A stretch of 64,000 bases of DNA from an uncultured Sphingomonas sp. (GCF_913777625.1 NZ_CAJYTI010000008.1:62001-126000), one strand, 5' to 3'; shown: positions 16,665 to 24,757, counted from the first letter of the stretch. Made by a program: numbers and translations. The notes: generated from the letters alone by a model not told the origin.

Positions 16665-16743
16665 TCCGGCGAATGCCGCGTTGGACTACATCCTGTCACG
16701 ATGCCTCTTCGGAGGACCGTCTTTCGCAATGTTCGTCGCCGGA
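16665..16743 (+). ncRNA. Y-RNA-like element 4, minimal form without tRNA-like core
   Basis: TCCGGCGA (16665-16672) pairs perfectly with TCGCCGGA (16736-16743). The 5' motif GGCGAATGC then GGACTACA is kept, but the middle holds only CCTC-TTCG-GAGG (16704-16715), a UUCG-capped hairpin, and there is no T-loop or D arm. At 79 nt it is the shortest member. It may be a pure Rsr-binding Y RNA or a decayed copy; the perfect end stem argues for function. Confidence 0.72.
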
Positions 16744-16763
16744 GCCGCAATGGAAGCAGCACA

Positions 16764-16888
16764 GCCGGCGAATGCCGGCGGGACTACAGGTAGAGCACCC
16801 GCAGCGATGCGGGAGGTCGGCGGTTCAAGTCCGCCTCCGGGCAACCGGATAGCTCAGCGAAAATGTCTCGTCACGCCTCGTCGCCGGC
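16764..16888 (+). ncRNA. Y-RNA-like element 5, tRNA-like core open in the D-loop
   Basis: GCCGGCGA (16764-16771) and TCGCCGGC (16881-16888) pair perfectly. The core has D-stem strand GAGC (16793-16796), an anticodon-arm hairpin CCCGCA-GCGA-TGCGGG (16798-16813), a five-base variable region, T arm (16819-16835, loop TTCAAGT), a 5-bp acceptor stem TCCGG-GCAA-CCGGA (16836-16849) with a GNRA loop, TA, and the other D-stem strand GCTC (16852-16855). All four tRNA arms are present in permuted order. The rtcB ribosome site AAGGAGG follows 12 bases after the end. Confidence 0.85.
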
Positions 16889-16912
16889 ACCCGAAGAGCC
16901 AAGGAGGTCAAC

Positions 16913-18136
16913 ATGACCACGACCTATGACTATCAGCACGTCGAAGGCGGTGTGCCGATCAAGATGTGGACGCGCGGCGTGCCGGTGGAAGACGGCGCGC
17001 GCGCCCAGCTCACCCGCGCGGCGCAGATGCCGTTCGTGTTCAAACACGTAGCGGCGATGCCCGACGTGCATGTCGGCATCGGCGCGACCGTCGGCTCGGT
17101 GATCCCGACCAAGGGCGCGGTGATCCCGGCGGCGGTGGGCGTCGACATCGGCTGCGGCATGATGGCCGCGCGCACTTCGCTGATGGCAAGCGACCTGCCC
17201 GATAACCTTGAGGGCATCCGCTCGGCGATCGAGCAGGCGGTGCCGCACGGCCGCTCGGTCGGCCGCGGGCAGCGCGACCATGGCTCGTGGGGCGCGCCGC
17301 CCCCGGCGATCGTCGAGGCCTGGGCGACGCTCTCCGCCCGCTTTCAGCGCATCACCGACAAGTACCCGCGGCTGAAGAACACCAACAACCTCAGCCATCT
17401 GGGGACGCTCGGCACGGGCAACCACTTCATCGAACTGTGCCTGGACCAGGAGCAGCGCGTCTGGGTGATGCTCCATTCGGGCTCGCGCGGCGTCGGCAAC
17501 GCGATCGGCACCTTCTTCATCGAACTGGCGAAGCAGGACATGCGCAAGTGGCACATCAACCTGCCGGATCAGGACCTCGCCTATTTCCCGGAAGGGACCG
17601 ACCATTTCGACGATTATGTCGAGGCGGTCGGCTGGGCGCAGGACTATGCCGCGCTCAACCGGCGGATGATGATGACCAACGTCATCGCCGCCCTGCGCGG
17701 GCAGATCGCCATGCCGTTCGATGCCGAAATGGAAGCGGTGAACTGTCACCACAACTATGTGACGCGCGAGAACCATTTCGGCGAGAATGTGCTGGTCACC
17801 CGCAAGGGGGCGGTGCGCGCGGCCAAGGGTGTGCTGGGGATCATCCCGGGATCGATGGGCGCCAAGTCGTTCATCGTGCGCGGGCTGGGCAACCCGGAGT
17901 CGTTCGACAGCTGCAGCCATGGCGCGGGGCGCGTGATGTCGCGCACTGCGGCCAAGAAGCTGGTGACGCTCGACGAGCATATCGCCGACACGGCGGGCGT
18001 CGCCTGCCGCAAGGACGAAGGCGTGATCGACGAGACGCCCAAGGCCTATAAGCCGATCGAAGCCGTGATGGCTGCCCAGGCCGATCTGGTGGAGATCGTC
18101 CACACCTTGAAGCAGGTGGTGTGCGTGAAGGGGTAA
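16913..18136 (+). CDS. rtcB: RtcB, GTP-dependent RNA ligase
   Basis: The protein has 407 residues, as in E. coli. RtcB joins RNA 3'-phosphate or 2',3'-cyclic phosphate ends to 5'-OH ends, using GTP and manganese. Visible are the metal site in VGVDIGCGM, LHSGSRGVGN, the HHNYVTRENHFGEN region and SHGAGRVMSR, whose His near residue 335 corresponds to the guanylated His337 of E. coli. The start has an ideal AAGGAGG site. It follows the Y-RNA array in the RtcR-controlled operon, which predicts expression under tRNA damage. Confidence 0.97.
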   Translation: MTTTYDYQHVEGGVPIKMWTRGVPVEDGARAQLTRAAQMPFVFKHVAAMPDVHVGIGATVGSVIPTKGAVIPAAVGVDIGCGMMAARTSLMASDLPDNLEGIRSAIEQAVPHGRSVGRGQRDHGSWGAPPPAIVEAWATLSARFQRITDKYPRLKNTNNLSHLGTLGTGNHFIELCLDQEQRVWVMLHSGSRGVGNAIGTFFIELAKQDMRKWHINLPDQDLAYFPEGTDHFDDYVEAVGWAQDYAALNRRMMMTNVIAALRGQIAMPFDAEMEAVNCHHNYVTRENHFGENVLVTRKGAVRAAKGVLGIIPGSMGAKSFIVRGLGNPESFDSCSHGAGRVMSRTAAKKLVTLDEHIADTAGVACRKDEGVIDETPKAYKPIEAVMAAQADLVEIVHTLKQVVCVKG

Positions 18137-18178
18137 CCCTTCGCGCGCATCCCGCGCCTGAAAATACGGATACGGATC

Positions 18179-18970
18179 ATGACCTTCCAAGGGGCGATCG
18201 CCCCCGACATCCGTCGCGAGATCGAAACGCGGCTCGCCGACATCGAGGCGCGCGAAGGCGTGCGCCTGCTGCTCGCGATCGAATCGGGTTCGCGTGCCTG
18301 GGGATTTCCGTCCCCCGACAGCGACTATGACGTGCGCTTTCTCTATCTGCGGCCGCGCGACTGGTATCTGTCGCTCGCGCCGGGGCGCGACGTGATCGAG
18401 CAGCCGATCGTCGACGACATCGATCTCAATGGCTGGGACATCCGCAAGGCGCTGGGGCTGCTGCTCCGCTCCAACGCCACCGTGAGCGAGTGGATGGAGT
18501 CGCCGATCCACTATCGACCCGCCGATCCGTTCATGGCGCAACTGGCGGCGCTGGCGGACGACCTGCTCAACCCGCGCGCGCTCGCGCACCATTATGCGAG
18601 TGCCGGGCGCCAAGCGGCCGAGCGCTGGCTGGACGGCGACGAGGCGGTGCCGGTGAAGAAGTATTTCTATGCGCTGCGCCCGGCGCTCACCATCCGCGCG
18701 CTCCGCGTGAACCCGACCGCGCGGCCGCCGATGAACCTGCAGGCGCTGGTCGCGGTCAGCGATCTGCCGGCGGCGCTGGCGGGGCAGATTGCCGAGCTCG
18801 TCGAAGCGAAGGCGCGCACCAACGAGCGGGCGAACGGCACCCGTCTGCCCGATCTAGATGCACTGATCCGCAGCGAACTGGAGCGGGCCGGTGAATTGCC
18901 GGTCCGCGCCCTGCGCGACGACTTCGTCGGCCGCGCGAATGCACTTTTTCTGGAAATGGCAAACACATGA
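18179..18970 (+). CDS. Predicted nucleotidyltransferase, COG3541/YcgL-like
   Basis: The 263-residue protein has the polymerase-beta-type motif ESGSRAWGFPSPDSDYDVRF (residues about 37-56), with the GS and paired acidic residues of an active nucleotidyltransferase. The rest is helical with VKKYFYALRPALTIRAL. Its substrate is not known. It sits between rtcB and rtcA, 42 bp after rtcB and overlapping rtcA by four bases (ATGA), so it is co-expressed with both. A role in tailoring or adding bases to repaired RNA ends is an inference from this context. Confidence 0.85.
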   Translation: MTFQGAIAPDIRREIETRLADIEAREGVRLLLAIESGSRAWGFPSPDSDYDVRFLYLRPRDWYLSLAPGRDVIEQPIVDDIDLNGWDIRKALGLLLRSNATVSEWMESPIHYRPADPFMAQLAALADDLLNPRALAHHYASAGRQAAERWLDGDEAVPVKKYFYALRPALTIRALRVNPTARPPMNLQALVAVSDLPAALAGQIAELVEAKARTNERANGTRLPDLDALIRSELERAGELPVRALRDDFVGRANALFLEMANT

Positions 18971-19989
18971 TCATCATCGACGGATCGCAAGGCGAGGGCG
19001 GGGGGCAGGTGGTGCGCAATGCGTGCGCGCTGTCGCTGGTCACCGGCCAGCCCTTCCGCATCACCAATGCGCGCGGCAACCGCGAGAAGCCGGGGCTGAT
19101 GCGCCAGCACGTCACCGCGATCGAGGCCGCGTGCGCGATCGGCGGGGCGACCTGCGAGGGCGTGGCGGTGGGCGCGGCCGATTTCAGCTTCATAGCCGGC
19201 AAGGTCGTGTCGGGCGAATACAAGTTCGCGGTCGGCACTGCCGGCAGCACCGGGCTGGTGCTCCAGACGCTGCTGATGCCGCTGCTGCTGGCAGACGGGC
19301 CGTCGCGGCTCGTGCTCGAAGGCGGCACGCACAACATGCTGGCGCCGCCCTTCGAGTTCGTCGCCAAGGCCTTCGCGCCGGTGCTCCGCCGGATGGGCGC
19401 GCAGATCGAACTGCGACTGGTGCGCCACGGCTTCTACCCGCGCGGCGGCGGGCGGATCGAGGTGGACATCTCGCCGGGTGCGCTGGCGCCGATCGACTGC
19501 ATTGATCGCGGCGGGCTTCGTTCGGTATCCGCGAGAGCGCTGTTCGCGGCGCTGCCGTTCAACATCGCCGAACGCGAGCTCGCAACGGCGCGCCGGCTGC
19601 TGCCGGATTGGCCGGAGACCGCGTTCGCCGTGCGGCAGCTGCCCGACGAACAGGGGCCGGGCAACGTGCTGCTGCTGGAGGCCGCGTTCGAGCAGGCGAC
19701 CGAGATCGTCAGCGGCTTCGGCCGGCTGGGCATCTCGGCGGAATCGCTCGCCAAGACGGCGGCGCATCGCATGGCAGGGTATCTGGCGTCGGAGGCGTTC
19801 GCAGGACCGTATCTGGCGGACCAGCTGCTGCTGCCCTTCGCGCTCGCCGGCGGCGGCAGCTTCACCACGGTGAAGCCGAGCCAACACGCGCTGACGGCAT
19901 GCGACATCATCGCGCGCTTTACCGGGCGTCGGTGGCGGTTCGAGCAACAGCCGAACGGCTGTCATCTGGCGCGAGAGAGGACGCGATAA
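18967..19989 (+). CDS. rtcA: RtcA, RNA 3'-terminal phosphate cyclase
   Basis: The 340-residue enzyme converts RNA 3'-phosphates to 2',3'-cyclic phosphates by way of an adenylated His. The N-terminus MIIIDGSQGEGGGQVVRN, the central HGFYPRGGGRIEV and the C-terminal VKPSQHALTACDI are family signatures; the His near 307 matches the nucleophile His309 of E. coli. The ATG lies in the ATGA overlap with the nucleotidyltransferase gene. It is the last gene of the operon and converges on tRNA-Arg(TCT), 87 bp away. Confidence 0.96.
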   Translation: MIIIDGSQGEGGGQVVRNACALSLVTGQPFRITNARGNREKPGLMRQHVTAIEAACAIGGATCEGVAVGAADFSFIAGKVVSGEYKFAVGTAGSTGLVLQTLLMPLLLADGPSRLVLEGGTHNMLAPPFEFVAKAFAPVLRRMGAQIELRLVRHGFYPRGGGRIEVDISPGALAPIDCIDRGGLRSVSARALFAALPFNIAERELATARRLLPDWPETAFAVRQLPDEQGPGNVLLLEAAFEQATEIVSGFGRLGISAESLAKTAAHRMAGYLASEAFAGPYLADQLLLPFALAGGGSFTTVKPSQHALTACDIIARFTGRRWRFEQQPNGCHLARERTR

Positions 19990-20076
19990 TCGAACGATGG
20001 GCCCAGTGAGGCATTGCCCATTGCTTTCCGGCTGGGTGGCACAGGAACTGGCAGAAAACAGTCCATAATCAGGCAA

Positions 20077-20153
20077 TGGCGCGCCCGGCTGGATTCGAAC
20101 CAGCGGCCCCAAGCTTAGAAGGCTCGTGCTCTATCCGACTGAGCTACGGGCGC
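20077..20153 (-). tRNA. tRNA-Arg(TCT)
   Basis: All arms pair: acceptor GCGCCCG/CGGGCGC, D stem GCTC/GAGC, anticodon stem CGAGC/GCTTG with loop CTTCTAA (anticodon TCT), T arm GCTGG-TTCGAAT-CCAGC, with CCA encoded. The length is 77 nt. It reads AGA codons, which should be rare in this GC-rich genome. It lies at the far edge of the RNA-repair island, convergent with rtcA. Its last 11 bases recur at 6244 and 12699. Confidence 0.97.
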
Positions 20154-20216
20154 GCGCTGGATGTGCCTTTAGGCGCAGATTGCACGGCAAGCAAACGCCT
20201 CGCATAGTACAGCGCA

Positions 20217-20960
20217 ATGAACATACCGAGCCGCCCCGCCCACGTCTCCGCCCGCAGCCTCGCCGGCGAGCATTTCCGCTATTTCGACTTCGTGATGGCC
20301 GCCTTCGTCGCGATCATCCTGCTGTCCAACGTCATCGGCGCGGGCAAGGTCGCGCAGGTGTGGCTGCCGGGGGTGGGCTATTGGCCGTTCGGGGCGGGGA
20401 TCCTGTTCTTCCCGATTTCCTATATCATCGGGGACGTGCTGACCGAGGTCTATGGCTATGCCCGCGCGCGGCGCGTGATCTGGGCGGGGACGGCCGCGGT
20501 CCTGTTCATGGCGTTCATGGCGTGGGTGGTGGTGAAGCTGCCGCCTGCGCCCGACTGGACGAACCAGGCAGCCTATGAAGTGATCTTCGGACAGGTGCCG
20601 CGCATCGTCCTGGCCTCGGTCGTTGCGTTCTGGGCGGGCGAATTCGTCAACTCCTATGTCCTTGCGCGGATGAAGCTGTGGACCGGTGGGCGGATGCTGT
20701 GGACCCGCACGATCGGCTCGACCATTGCCGGCCAGGCGATGGACAGCCTGATCTTCTACCCGCTCGCCTTTCTGCGGGCCGAGGGCTGGACGGACGCGCT
20801 GGTGCTGAAAGTACTCGTCACGCAATGGGTGCTGAAGGTGAGCTGGGAGGTGCTGCTGACGCCGCTGACCTATGTGGTGGTCGGGTTCCTGAAGCGGGCG
20901 GAGGGCGTCGATGTGTTCGACGAGGGCACCGACTTCACGCCCTTCGCCACCCGGGTCTGA
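20217..20960 (+). CDS. yhhQ: Queuosine precursor transporter YhhQ family
   Basis: The 247-residue inner-membrane protein has about six helices and the family motifs LLSNVIGAGKVAQVW, FFPISYIIGDVLTEVYGYARARRVIWAG and a C-terminal VKVSWEVLLTPLTY-like stretch. YhhQ proteins import preQ0/preQ1, precursors of the queuosine base of tRNAs with GUN anticodons. It begins 63 bp from the tRNA-Arg gene on the opposite strand. Single gene with its own promoter, as far as visible. Confidence 0.9.
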   Translation: MNIPSRPAHVSARSLAGEHFRYFDFVMAAFVAIILLSNVIGAGKVAQVWLPGVGYWPFGAGILFFPISYIIGDVLTEVYGYARARRVIWAGTAAVLFMAFMAWVVVKLPPAPDWTNQAAYEVIFGQVPRIVLASVVAFWAGEFVNSYVLARMKLWTGGRMLWTRTIGSTIAGQAMDSLIFYPLAFLRAEGWTDALVLKVLVTQWVLKVSWEVLLTPLTYVVVGFLKRAEGVDVFDEGTDFTPFATRV

Positions 20961-21069
20961 TCGCGGCCGGCCGCAAGCCGGCACCGCCCAGCGGCGCTGA
21001 AACCAAATCTTTCTGGCGTTCCGTACAAATCCCCGCATGCTGGTGGGAAATCGATACCCAAGGATTCCC

Positions 21070-21849
21070 GTGCTCGCGATCAATCCGCTTTATTCCATCG
21101 CCGGGGTGCTCGTTGGGTTGCTGGTCGGCCTGACCGGCGTCGGCGGCGGCTCGTTGATGACGCCGCTGCTGGTGCTCGCCTTCGGCTTCCACCCGGCGAC
21201 CGCGGTGGGAACCGACCTGCTCTACGCCTCCGCCACCAAGACGGTGGGGGCAGGGGTCCACGGCCTGCACGGCACGATCGACTGGAAGGTCGTACGGCGG
21301 CTCGCCTATGGCAGCGTGCCGGCAACCGCGCTGACGCTGCTGCTGCTGTCCCACGCGCAGGAGCAGGCCAAGGGCAGCGGGAGCCTGATCACGGTGACGC
21401 TCGGCGTGGCGCTGGTGGTGACGGCAGTCGCCACCTTCTTCCGCAGCCGCCTCGTTGCGGTCATGGCGCCGCGGTTCGAGCGGCTGGGGGAGGCGCGGAT
21501 CGGCTATGTCACCATTGCGCTCGGCGCGCTGCTCGGCCTGCTGGTATCGCTGACCTCGGTAGGGGCGGGGGCGCTGGGGATGACCGCGCTGCTGATGCTC
21601 TACCCGCACCAGGCCGTGAACAAGCTGGTCGGATCCGACATCGCCCATGCCGTGCCGCTCACGCTGCTCGCCGGGCTGGGCCACTGGGTGCTGGGGTCCG
21701 TCAACGGATCGCTGCTGCTCTCGCTGCTCGCCGGATCCGTGCCGGGAATCATCCTCGGCAGCCTGCTGGCGACGCGTACGTCGGACAAGGTGTTGGTGCC
21801 GATCCTTGCCGCGACACTGGCGGTGGTCGGGCTGAAGATGCTGTTCTGA
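21070..21849 (+). CDS. TauE/SafE family membrane transporter
   Basis: The protein has 259 residues and about eight membrane helices, with GLTGVGGGSLMTPLLVL near the N-terminus and the related LTSVGAGALGMTALLMLYP in the second half, the inverted-repeat signature of TauE/SafE carriers, which move sulfite, sulfoacetate or similar anions. The GTG at 21070 is preferred because AAGGA precedes it at the right distance; an ATG at 21037 would add 11 residues without a ribosome site. A strong terminator follows the stop. The substrate is not predictable. Confidence 0.85.
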   Translation: MLAINPLYSIAGVLVGLLVGLTGVGGGSLMTPLLVLAFGFHPATAVGTDLLYASATKTVGAGVHGLHGTIDWKVVRRLAYGSVPATALTLLLLSHAQEQAKGSGSLITVTLGVALVVTAVATFFRSRLVAVMAPRFERLGEARIGYVTIALGALLGLLVSLTSVGAGALGMTALLMLYPHQAVNKLVGSDIAHAVPLTLLAGLGHWVLGSVNGSLLLSLLAGSVPGIILGSLLATRTSDKVLVPILAATLAVVGLKMLF

Positions 21850-21854
21850 CAACA

Positions 21855-21889
21855 AAAAGGGCCGCGGTCGGCAGACCGCGGCCCTTTTT
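21855..21889. terminator. Bidirectional rho-independent terminator between the TauE gene and purQ
   Basis: AAAAAGGGCCGCGGTC and its complement GACCGCGGCCCTTTTT surround a GGCA loop. A-rich and T-rich flanks on the two sides let it serve both converging transcripts. Confidence 0.93.
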
Positions 21890-21905
21890 CGAAAGCCCGT
21901 GGCGA

Positions 21906-22571
21906 TCAGGCGACCGCGGCGAGCAGTCCCTCGAACAGCCGGCGGCCGTCATCGCCGCCATGCGCGGCTTCGATCTTGCGCTCAGGGTGCGGCATCATGC
22001 CGAGCACGTTGCCGGCGGCGTTCATCACGCCGGCGATGTTCCGGGCCGATCCGTTGATGTTCTCGCCATAGCGGAACGCCACGCGGCCTTCGCCTTCGAG
22101 CCGGTCCAGCGTCCCGGCATCGGCGAAGTAATTGCCGTCATGGTGCGCGACGGGGATCGAGAGCGTCTCGCCGGCTGTATAGGCATTGGTGAAGATCGAC
22201 TGGCTGTTCTCGACCGTCAGCGGCACGTCGCGGCAGACAAAGTCGAGCCCGGCATTGCGCATCAGTGCGCCCGGCAGCAGCCCGGTCTCGGTGAGGATCT
22301 GGAAGCCGTTGCAGATGCCGATCACCGGCGTCCCGCGATTGGCCGCCGCGATCACCGCCTGCACCACCGGCGAGCGCGCCGCGATGGCGCCGCAGCGCAG
22401 ATAGTCGCCATAGGAGAAGCCGCCGGGCAGGGCGATCAGGCCCAGGCCCTCCGGCAGTTCGCTGTCGCCATGCCACACCATGTGCGGCTTGCTGCCGGTC
22501 ACGCTCTCCAGCGCGACCGCGATGTCGCGATCGCAGTTGGAGCCGGGGAAGACGATGACCGCGGTCTTCAC
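21906..22571 (-). CDS. purQ: PurQ, FGAM synthase glutaminase subunit
   Basis: The 221-residue subunit hydrolyses glutamine and supplies ammonia to PurL for formylglycinamidine synthesis in purine biosynthesis. The class I glutamine amidotransferase features are [11 protein letters not shown] with the nucleophile Cys and a C-terminal HPE motif (MMPHPERK). The start is GTG, in a GTGA overlap with the purS stop, so the two are coupled. purC lies upstream in the same direction. PurL is not in the window. Confidence 0.95.
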   Translation of the reverse strand: MKTAVIVFPGSNCDRDIAVALESVTGSKPHMVWHGDSELPEGLGLIALPGGFSYGDYLRCGAIAARSPVVQAVIAAANRGTPVIGICNGFQILTETGLLPGALMRNAGLDFVCRDVPLTVENSQSIFTNAYTAGETLSIPVAHHDGNYFADAGTLDRLEGEGRVAFRYGENINGSARNIAGVMNAAGNVLGMMPHPERKIEAAHGGDDGRRLFEGLLAAVA

Positions 22572-22798
22572 AGCTTTTCGACCCGGTAGTTCTCGATCAC
22601 CGTGTTGGCGAGCAGCTTGCGGCACATTTCGTCGATTGCGGCGTCGCTGGTCGAATCGGCGACGTCCAGCTCGAAGATCTTGCCGGCGCGGACATCCTCG
22701 ACGCCCTCGAAACCGAGGCCGCCAAGCGCGTTCTGAATGGCCTTGCCCTGCGGATCGAGCACGCCGTTCTTCAAGGTGACGATGATGCGGAGTTTCAT
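22568..22798 (-). CDS. purS: PurS, FGAM synthase small subunit
   Basis: The 76-residue protein begins [18 protein letters not shown] and contains [17 protein letters not shown], the conserved PurS core. It bridges PurQ and PurL in the FGAM synthase complex. The first ATG of the conserved domain is used; an in-frame upstream ATG would add 12 non-conserved residues. Confidence 0.95.
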   Translation of the reverse strand: MKLRIIVTLKNGVLDPQGKAIQNALGGLGFEGVEDVRAGKIFELDVADSTSDAAIDEMCRKLLANTVIENYRVEKL

Positions 22799-22860
22799 GG
22801 GCGCGCCTATGACGCGGCGGGGCAAAAGTCGCAATCGGAAATCGTGGGGCGAGGCATGAA

Positions 22861-22995
22861 GATCCTCCCCTGCAAGGGGAGGTGTCGCGAAGCGACGGAG
22901 GGGTGAAAACGGCGAAGGGGCGCCCCCCCCTTACCAGCGGGGACACCCCTCCGTCATGCCTGCGGCATGCCACCTCCCCTTGCAGGGGAGGATCG
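22861..22995. repeat. REP-like nested inverted repeat between purS and purC
   Basis: Outer arms GATCCTCCCCTGCAAGGGG at 22861-22879 and its near-complement at 22972-22995 enclose a second pair, CGACGGAGGGGTG (22893-22905) with CACCCCTCCGTC (22943-22954). Each outer arm is itself partly palindromic. The layout is that of dispersed extragenic palindromes. It may set relative levels of purC and purSQ mRNA. Confidence 0.8.
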
Positions 22996-23003
22996 GCGCG
23001 GAC

Positions 23004-23783
23004 TTACTTCCCCCGCTTCTTGCGGTGCGTCTCGAGGTCGAGCACGTCCGAGGCGTCGCCCTCGGGGAACAGGCCGAGGCGGCGCGCCACTTCCTGATAG
23101 GCCTCGACTTCGCCGCCCAGATCGCGACGGAAGCGATCCTTGTCGAGCTTCTCGCCGGTGGTGATGTCCCACAGGCGGCAGCCGTCCGGGCTGATCTCGT
23201 CCGCCAGGATGATCCGGGGATATTCGTTTTCCCAGATCCGGCCGAACTCCAGCTTGAAGTCGACCAGGCGAATGCCGATGCCGGCGAAGAGCCCAGAGAG
23301 GAAGTCGTTCACGCGGATGGCCATGTCGGCCATGTCGTGCAGTTCTTCCTGGCCGGCCCAGCCGAACGCCAGGATATGTTCGTCGGTGACCATCGGGTCA
23401 CCGAGGGCATCGTCCTTGTAATAATATTCGACGATCGTGCGGGGGAGCGGCGTGCCTTCCTCGATGCCGAGCTTCTTCGCCAGCGAGCCGGCGACGACGT
23501 TGCGCACCACGACTTCGATCGGCACGATCTCGACCTGCCGGATCAGCTGCTCGCGCATGTTGAGGCGGCGGATGAAGTGAGTCGGGATGCCGATGCCGCC
23601 GAGCAGCGTGAACACATGCTCGCTGATGCGGTTGTTGAGCACGCCCTTGCCGTTGATCGTGCCCTTTTTCTGGGCGTTGAAGGCGGTTGCGTCGTCCTTG
23701 AAATACTGGATCAGCGTGCCGGGCTCCGGACCCTCGTAGAGAATCTTAGCCTTGCCTTCGTAGATTTGCCGGCGGCGTGCCAT
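23004..23783 (-). CDS. purC: PurC, SAICAR synthetase
   Basis: The 259-residue enzyme joins aspartate to CAIR with ATP in purine biosynthesis. It begins [20 protein letters not shown] and has the conserved stretches [20 protein letters not shown] and [10 protein letters not shown] with [15 protein letters not shown]. It is the first gene of the purC-purS-purQ run, separated from purS by the REP-like repeat. Confidence 0.97.
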   Translation of the reverse strand: MARRRQIYEGKAKILYEGPEPGTLIQYFKDDATAFNAQKKGTINGKGVLNNRISEHVFTLLGGIGIPTHFIRRLNMREQLIRQVEIVPIEVVVRNVVAGSLAKKLGIEEGTPLPRTIVEYYYKDDALGDPMVTDEHILAFGWAGQEELHDMADMAIRVNDFLSGLFAGIGIRLVDFKLEFGRIWENEYPRIILADEISPDGCRLWDITTGEKLDKDRFRRDLGGEVEAYQEVARRLGLFPEGDASDVLDLETHRKKRGK

Positions 23784-23923
23784 GTCGGCCTAGTCCCTTG
23801 GAAATGCGTTGCCCCGGCTCCACGGGATTTCTCCGCGTGACCGCCGGGGCTGGAAGGCCTCGCCCTATACCGCAAGGGGGGCGGGGGTGCAATGCGGCGT
23901 CGTTCCCAAAGCGGGCTGGCGTG

Positions 23924-24757
23924 TCAGGCCGCGCGGTTGCGGCGTCGGAGCAGGGTCACGAGGGCGATTCCGGCACCGACTACGGCACCCCAGGGCAGCA
24001 GATAGATGGCTAGCGACAGCAGGAACTGCATGCCCCCGATGAAGGCCGAGGCCGAGCCCTGCACCGCCTCGCCCAGCGCCGCGCCGATGTTGGCGCCGGA
24101 GGCCGGTGCGGCGAGCGGCTGATAGTGGATTTCCACCTCGGCCATTGCCACGCGCCCCTGGAGTTCGCGTTGCCAGGCGCGGGCCTTGTCGAGCTCTTCC
24201 TGCGCGGAGGCGACGGTGCGTTCGGCCTCGATCAGCTCGGGCACGGTGCCCTTGCGGGTCCGCAGCGTCTCGGTGAGTCGCGCGACCAGCAATTCGCGCT
24301 GGTGGATGCGTGCGGCCGTGTCGGTCAGGTCCTTCGACACGTCGTCGCCGGCGACATTGGTGTTGAGCGCACGACCGCCGGCGGCGGTGACCTGGCGCGC
24401 GGCTTCGCCAGTGAAATAGGTCGCGTCCGCACTGGCGACGCGCAGCTTCAGCACGGCGCTGCCCGCACGGCCTTCGGCATCGTCGCGAGTGAGCGACAGC
24501 AGCTGGCACCGTGCGGGCCCGAGCCGGTCGCACAGCGTGCGATGCGCCTCCTGCGTCTCCGCCAGCTTCGCGTCGGGCAGCAGGAAGCTCAAAGAATAAT
24601 GATAGGCGAGCTGGGGCAGGGTGACCTTGAGCGGCTCGGCGCCCGGCTTGTCGGGCGTCTCTGCCGCCACCGTGTCGCCCTGCTGGCCGGAACTGCCGTC
24701 ATTGCTGGAGCAGGCCGCGAGCAGCGCGGCGGAACCAAGCACGAGAAATTTGCGCAT
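23924..24757 (-). CDS. DUF4349 lipoprotein
   Basis: The 277-residue protein has a lipoprotein signal with lipobox LLAACSS, a DUF4349 domain (about residues 45-225) including a coiled-coil segment around ELIEAERTVASAQEELDKAR, and a C-terminal membrane helix followed by RRRNRAA. The function of the family is unknown; the layout suggests a periplasmic coiled coil held at the membrane. The second ATG (MRKF) is chosen because AAGGGG lies six bases upstream. The leader has a perfect 12-bp hairpin touching that site. Confidence 0.82.
   Translation of the reverse strand: MRKFLVLGSAALLAACSSNDGSSGQQGDTVAAETPDKPGAEPLKVTLPQLAYHYSLSFLLPDAKLAETQEAHRTLCDRLGPARCQLLSLTRDDAEGRAGSAVLKLRVASADATYFTGEAARQVTAAGGRALNTNVAGDDVSKDLTDTAARIHQRELLVARLTETLRTRKGTVPELIEAERTVASAQEELDKARAWQRELQGRVAMAEVEIHYQPLAAPASGANIGAALGEAVQGSASAFIGGMQFLLSLAIYLLPWGAVVGAGIALVTLLRRRNRAA

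Noticed and set aside
16226..16888. Cluster of ordinary tRNA genes or a CRISPR array
   Set aside because: T arms and D arms are present but in permuted order, with joined acceptor strands and no CCA. Units differ in length and lack equal repeats and spacers.
16373..16929. Open reading frames of 129 and 173 residues across the Y-RNA array
   Set aside because: They run through paired RNA elements on either strand, have no ribosome site and show no recognisable protein motif.
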